A stretch of DNA of 7,185 nucleotides, taken from positions 1 through 7,185 of the forward strand of contig JAKJEK010000045.1 in assembly GCA_022705465.1 (NCBI GenBank), read 5' to 3'. How positions within the stretch are numbered: position 1 is the stretch's first letter; each line of letters opens with the position of its first letter. Below the pieces are notes generated by a model, which saw only the letters and a list, made by a program, of their open reading frames with translations, was not told the DNA's origin and searched no databases. A program made the position numbers and the translations under genes. Of this stretch, positions 5,779-7,185 are shown piece after piece. Source of the DNA: Patescibacteria group bacterium (GTDB taxonomy: Bacteria; Patescibacteriota; UBA1384; XYA2-FULL-43-10; 1-14-0-10-43-13).

Positions 5779-7185
5779 ATGAGCGTTATTGATCCTTATG
5801 GCGGAAGGCTCGTCAATTTGCTTGTTGTGGGTGAGGAACTTATGCAGTTGGCAGAGCAGGCGAGTAAATTGCCGTCATTACAGATTTCCAACCGGGCAGC
5901 GTGCGATCTGGAGTTGTTGTCGGTGGGCGGATTTTCGCCACTGGATCGATTTATGGGCAAGAAGGATTATCAACGGGTGGTAGCTGAGATGCGTTTGGCG
6001 GATGGTGCGCTCTTTCCAATTCCTGTGACATTGGCGGTTGATGAAGCTGATTTGTTTGGAATAAAGGACCAAGTAGTATTGCGTGATCAGTATAACAATC
6101 CGTTGGCGGTAATGCGAATTGAAGAGACTTTTGACTTTAACCCGGAGGAGGAGGCGGAGCAGGTATTGGGTACGACCGACACGGCTCATCCGCTGGTGTC
6201 TGAGATGGGTAAGTGGGGAAAGGTTTACATTTCGGGCGAATTGAGGGTATTGCGTTTACCGAAACATCATGATTTTGCTCATTTGCGGCATACACCGGCT
6301 GAGGTTAGAGCGATTCTTGATGAGCTTGGTTATGATAAGGTAGCGGCATTTCAGACACGTAATCCTTTGCATCGGGCTCATGAGGAGTTGGTAAAACGTG
6401 CGGCCGAGGAGATTGGCGGAGCGTTGCTGATTCACCCAAGCGTGGGTATGACTAAGCCGGGTGATGTTGATCATTACGTTAGAACCAGAATCTATCACAC
6501 TTTAGTTGATCGATATTTTGATAAATCGAGAACCGTATTGAGTTTGCTGCCATTAGCAATGCGAATGGCCGGTCCGCGGGAGGCTTTGTGGCATGCGATC
6601 ATTCGGCGAAATTATGGTGCCTCCCATTTTATTGTGGGGCGGGATCACGCTGGTCCGGGCAAGAATAGCAAAGGCGATCCATTTTATGGCCCGTATGAAG
6701 CTCAGAAATTGTTGGGCAAATACGCTAGCGAGATTGGGATAACACCGGTACGCTTTAAAGAGATGGTATATGTTGCGGACGATGATTGTTACGAGGAGCG
6801 GGAAAAGGTTTCACCGCACAAAAGAATTGTGTCAATTTCCGGAACTCAAGTGCGGGACGACTATTTGTCAATAGGAAAGATTTTGCCGGAGTGGTTTACC
6901 CGGCAAGAGACAGCCAGAATTCTGGCGGAGGCCTATCCGCCAAAACACAAGCGGGGTCTCTGTGTGTGGTTTACCGGTTTGAGCGGTGCTGGCAAGTCGA
7001 CTGTTGCTGAAGTGCTTTCGCATTTACTAATGGAGTACGGTCGTGCCAACACAGTATTGGATGGCGATGTGGTGAGAACGCATCTATCTAAGGGTCTAGG
7101 TTTTAGTAAGGAGGACCGCAGAATAAATGTTTTGCGGATCGGTTTTGTGGCTAGCGAAATAGTGCGGCATAACGGGGTGGCGGTG
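5779..7185 (+). CDS. Bifunctional sulfate adenylyltransferase / adenylylsulfate kinase (3' end missing)
   Basis: This open frame runs 469 codons to the window edge without a stop. The first part is an ATP sulfurylase, which makes adenylylsulfate (APS) from sulfate and ATP: DLELLSVGGFSPLDRFM (43-59), QTRNPLHRAHE (192-202, the Q-x-R-N-P-x-H-x-x-H active-site motif), GRDHAGPGKN (287-296) and ISGTQVR (353-359). The second part is an APS kinase, which phosphorylates APS to PAPS: P-loop GLSGAGKST (400-408), DGDVVRTHLSKGLGFS (428-443) and the following KEDRR. About 100 kinase residues are expected beyond the window. All active-site motifs seen are intact. ATG 5779 follows a GGAG site by 6 nt. This fused order is known from Aquifex and several other bacteria; it acts in the cytoplasm in sulfate assimilation or sulfation. 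Beside glycosyltransferases, PAPS may feed glycan sulfation, but no sulfotransferase is visible here. Confidence 0.95.
   Translation, partial: MSVIDPYGGRLVNLLVVGEELMQLAEQASKLPSLQISNRAACDLELLSVGGFSPLDRFMGKKDYQRVVAEMRLADGALFPIPVTLAVDEADLFGIKDQVVLRDQYNNPLAVMRIEETFDFNPEEEAEQVLGTTDTAHPLVSEMGKWGKVYISGELRVLRLPKHHDFAHLRHTPAEVRAILDELGYDKVAAFQTRNPLHRAHEELVKRAAEEIGGALLIHPSVGMTKPGDVDHYVRTRIYHTLVDRYFDKSRTVLSLLPLAMRMAGPREALWHAIIRRNYGASHFIVGRDHAGPGKNSKGDPFYGPYEAQKLLGKYASEIGITPVRFKEMVYVADDDCYEEREKVSPHKRIVSISGTQVRDDYLSIGKILPEWFTRQETARILAEAYPPKHKRGLCVWFTGLSGAGKSTVAEVLSHLLMEYGRANTVLDGDVVRTHLSKGLGFSKEDRRINVLRIGFVASEIVRHNGVAV

Noticed and set aside
6256..7010. Open frames in other frames within the sulfate-activation gene
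   Set aside because: They overlap a gene with intact active-site motifs over its whole length and show no features of their own.

Overview
The window (7,185 bp) looks like a chromosomal segment of a bacterium. Most of it is AT-leaning: 24 of 60 bases are G/C in the sampled line 4861-4920. It has bacterial sigma70-type promoter elements, Shine-Dalgarno sites and an intrinsic terminator. All genes read through with the standard code; TAA, TAG and TGA are all used as stops. Nothing in the sequence fixes the taxon. Compact, overlapping glycosyltransferase genes of this style are common in candidate-phylum (CPR/Patescibacteria-like) genomes, but that is only an impression.

Positions 1-3656, minus strand: a four-gene cluster read right to left. 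It holds a multi-membrane GT-C type glycosyltransferase (2271-3656), a membrane-anchored extracytoplasmic protein of unknown function (1088-2296), a soluble dolichol/polyprenyl-phosphate mannose synthase-like GT2 enzyme (252-989), and the start of a second GT-C glycosyltransferase (1-259) that is clearly paralogous to the first. Two of the three junctions overlap (26 and 8 nt), so an operon is likely. The simplest reading is a lipid-linked sugar module: the GT2 enzyme charges a polyprenyl phosphate with a hexose, probably mannose, inside the cell, and the two GT-C enzymes use that donor on the outer face of the membrane. The 402-residue protein is an unassigned partner.

Positions 3657-3932: a divergent intergenic region with a fair promoter candidate for the plus-strand gene, a weaker one for the minus-strand cluster and a short inverted repeat. 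Positions 3933-4994, plus strand: a family 2 glycosyltransferase of the kind that builds surface polysaccharide.

Positions 5030-5686: a self-contained, GC-rich transcription unit, unlike everything around it in base composition. It has a near-consensus extended -10 promoter, one gene for a 183-residue exported protein with two 51-residue repeats, and a perfect 11-bp terminator hairpin with a T-tract. I do not recognise the protein. This is the most unusual item in the window.

Positions 5779-7185, plus strand: a bifunctional sulfate adenylyltransferase / APS kinase, cut off by the window edge inside the kinase domain. It would make PAPS, the sulfate donor. Beside glycosyltransferases this suggests, but does not prove, sulfated surface glycans. 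No tRNA, rRNA, CRISPR array, transposase or insertion-sequence ends were seen.
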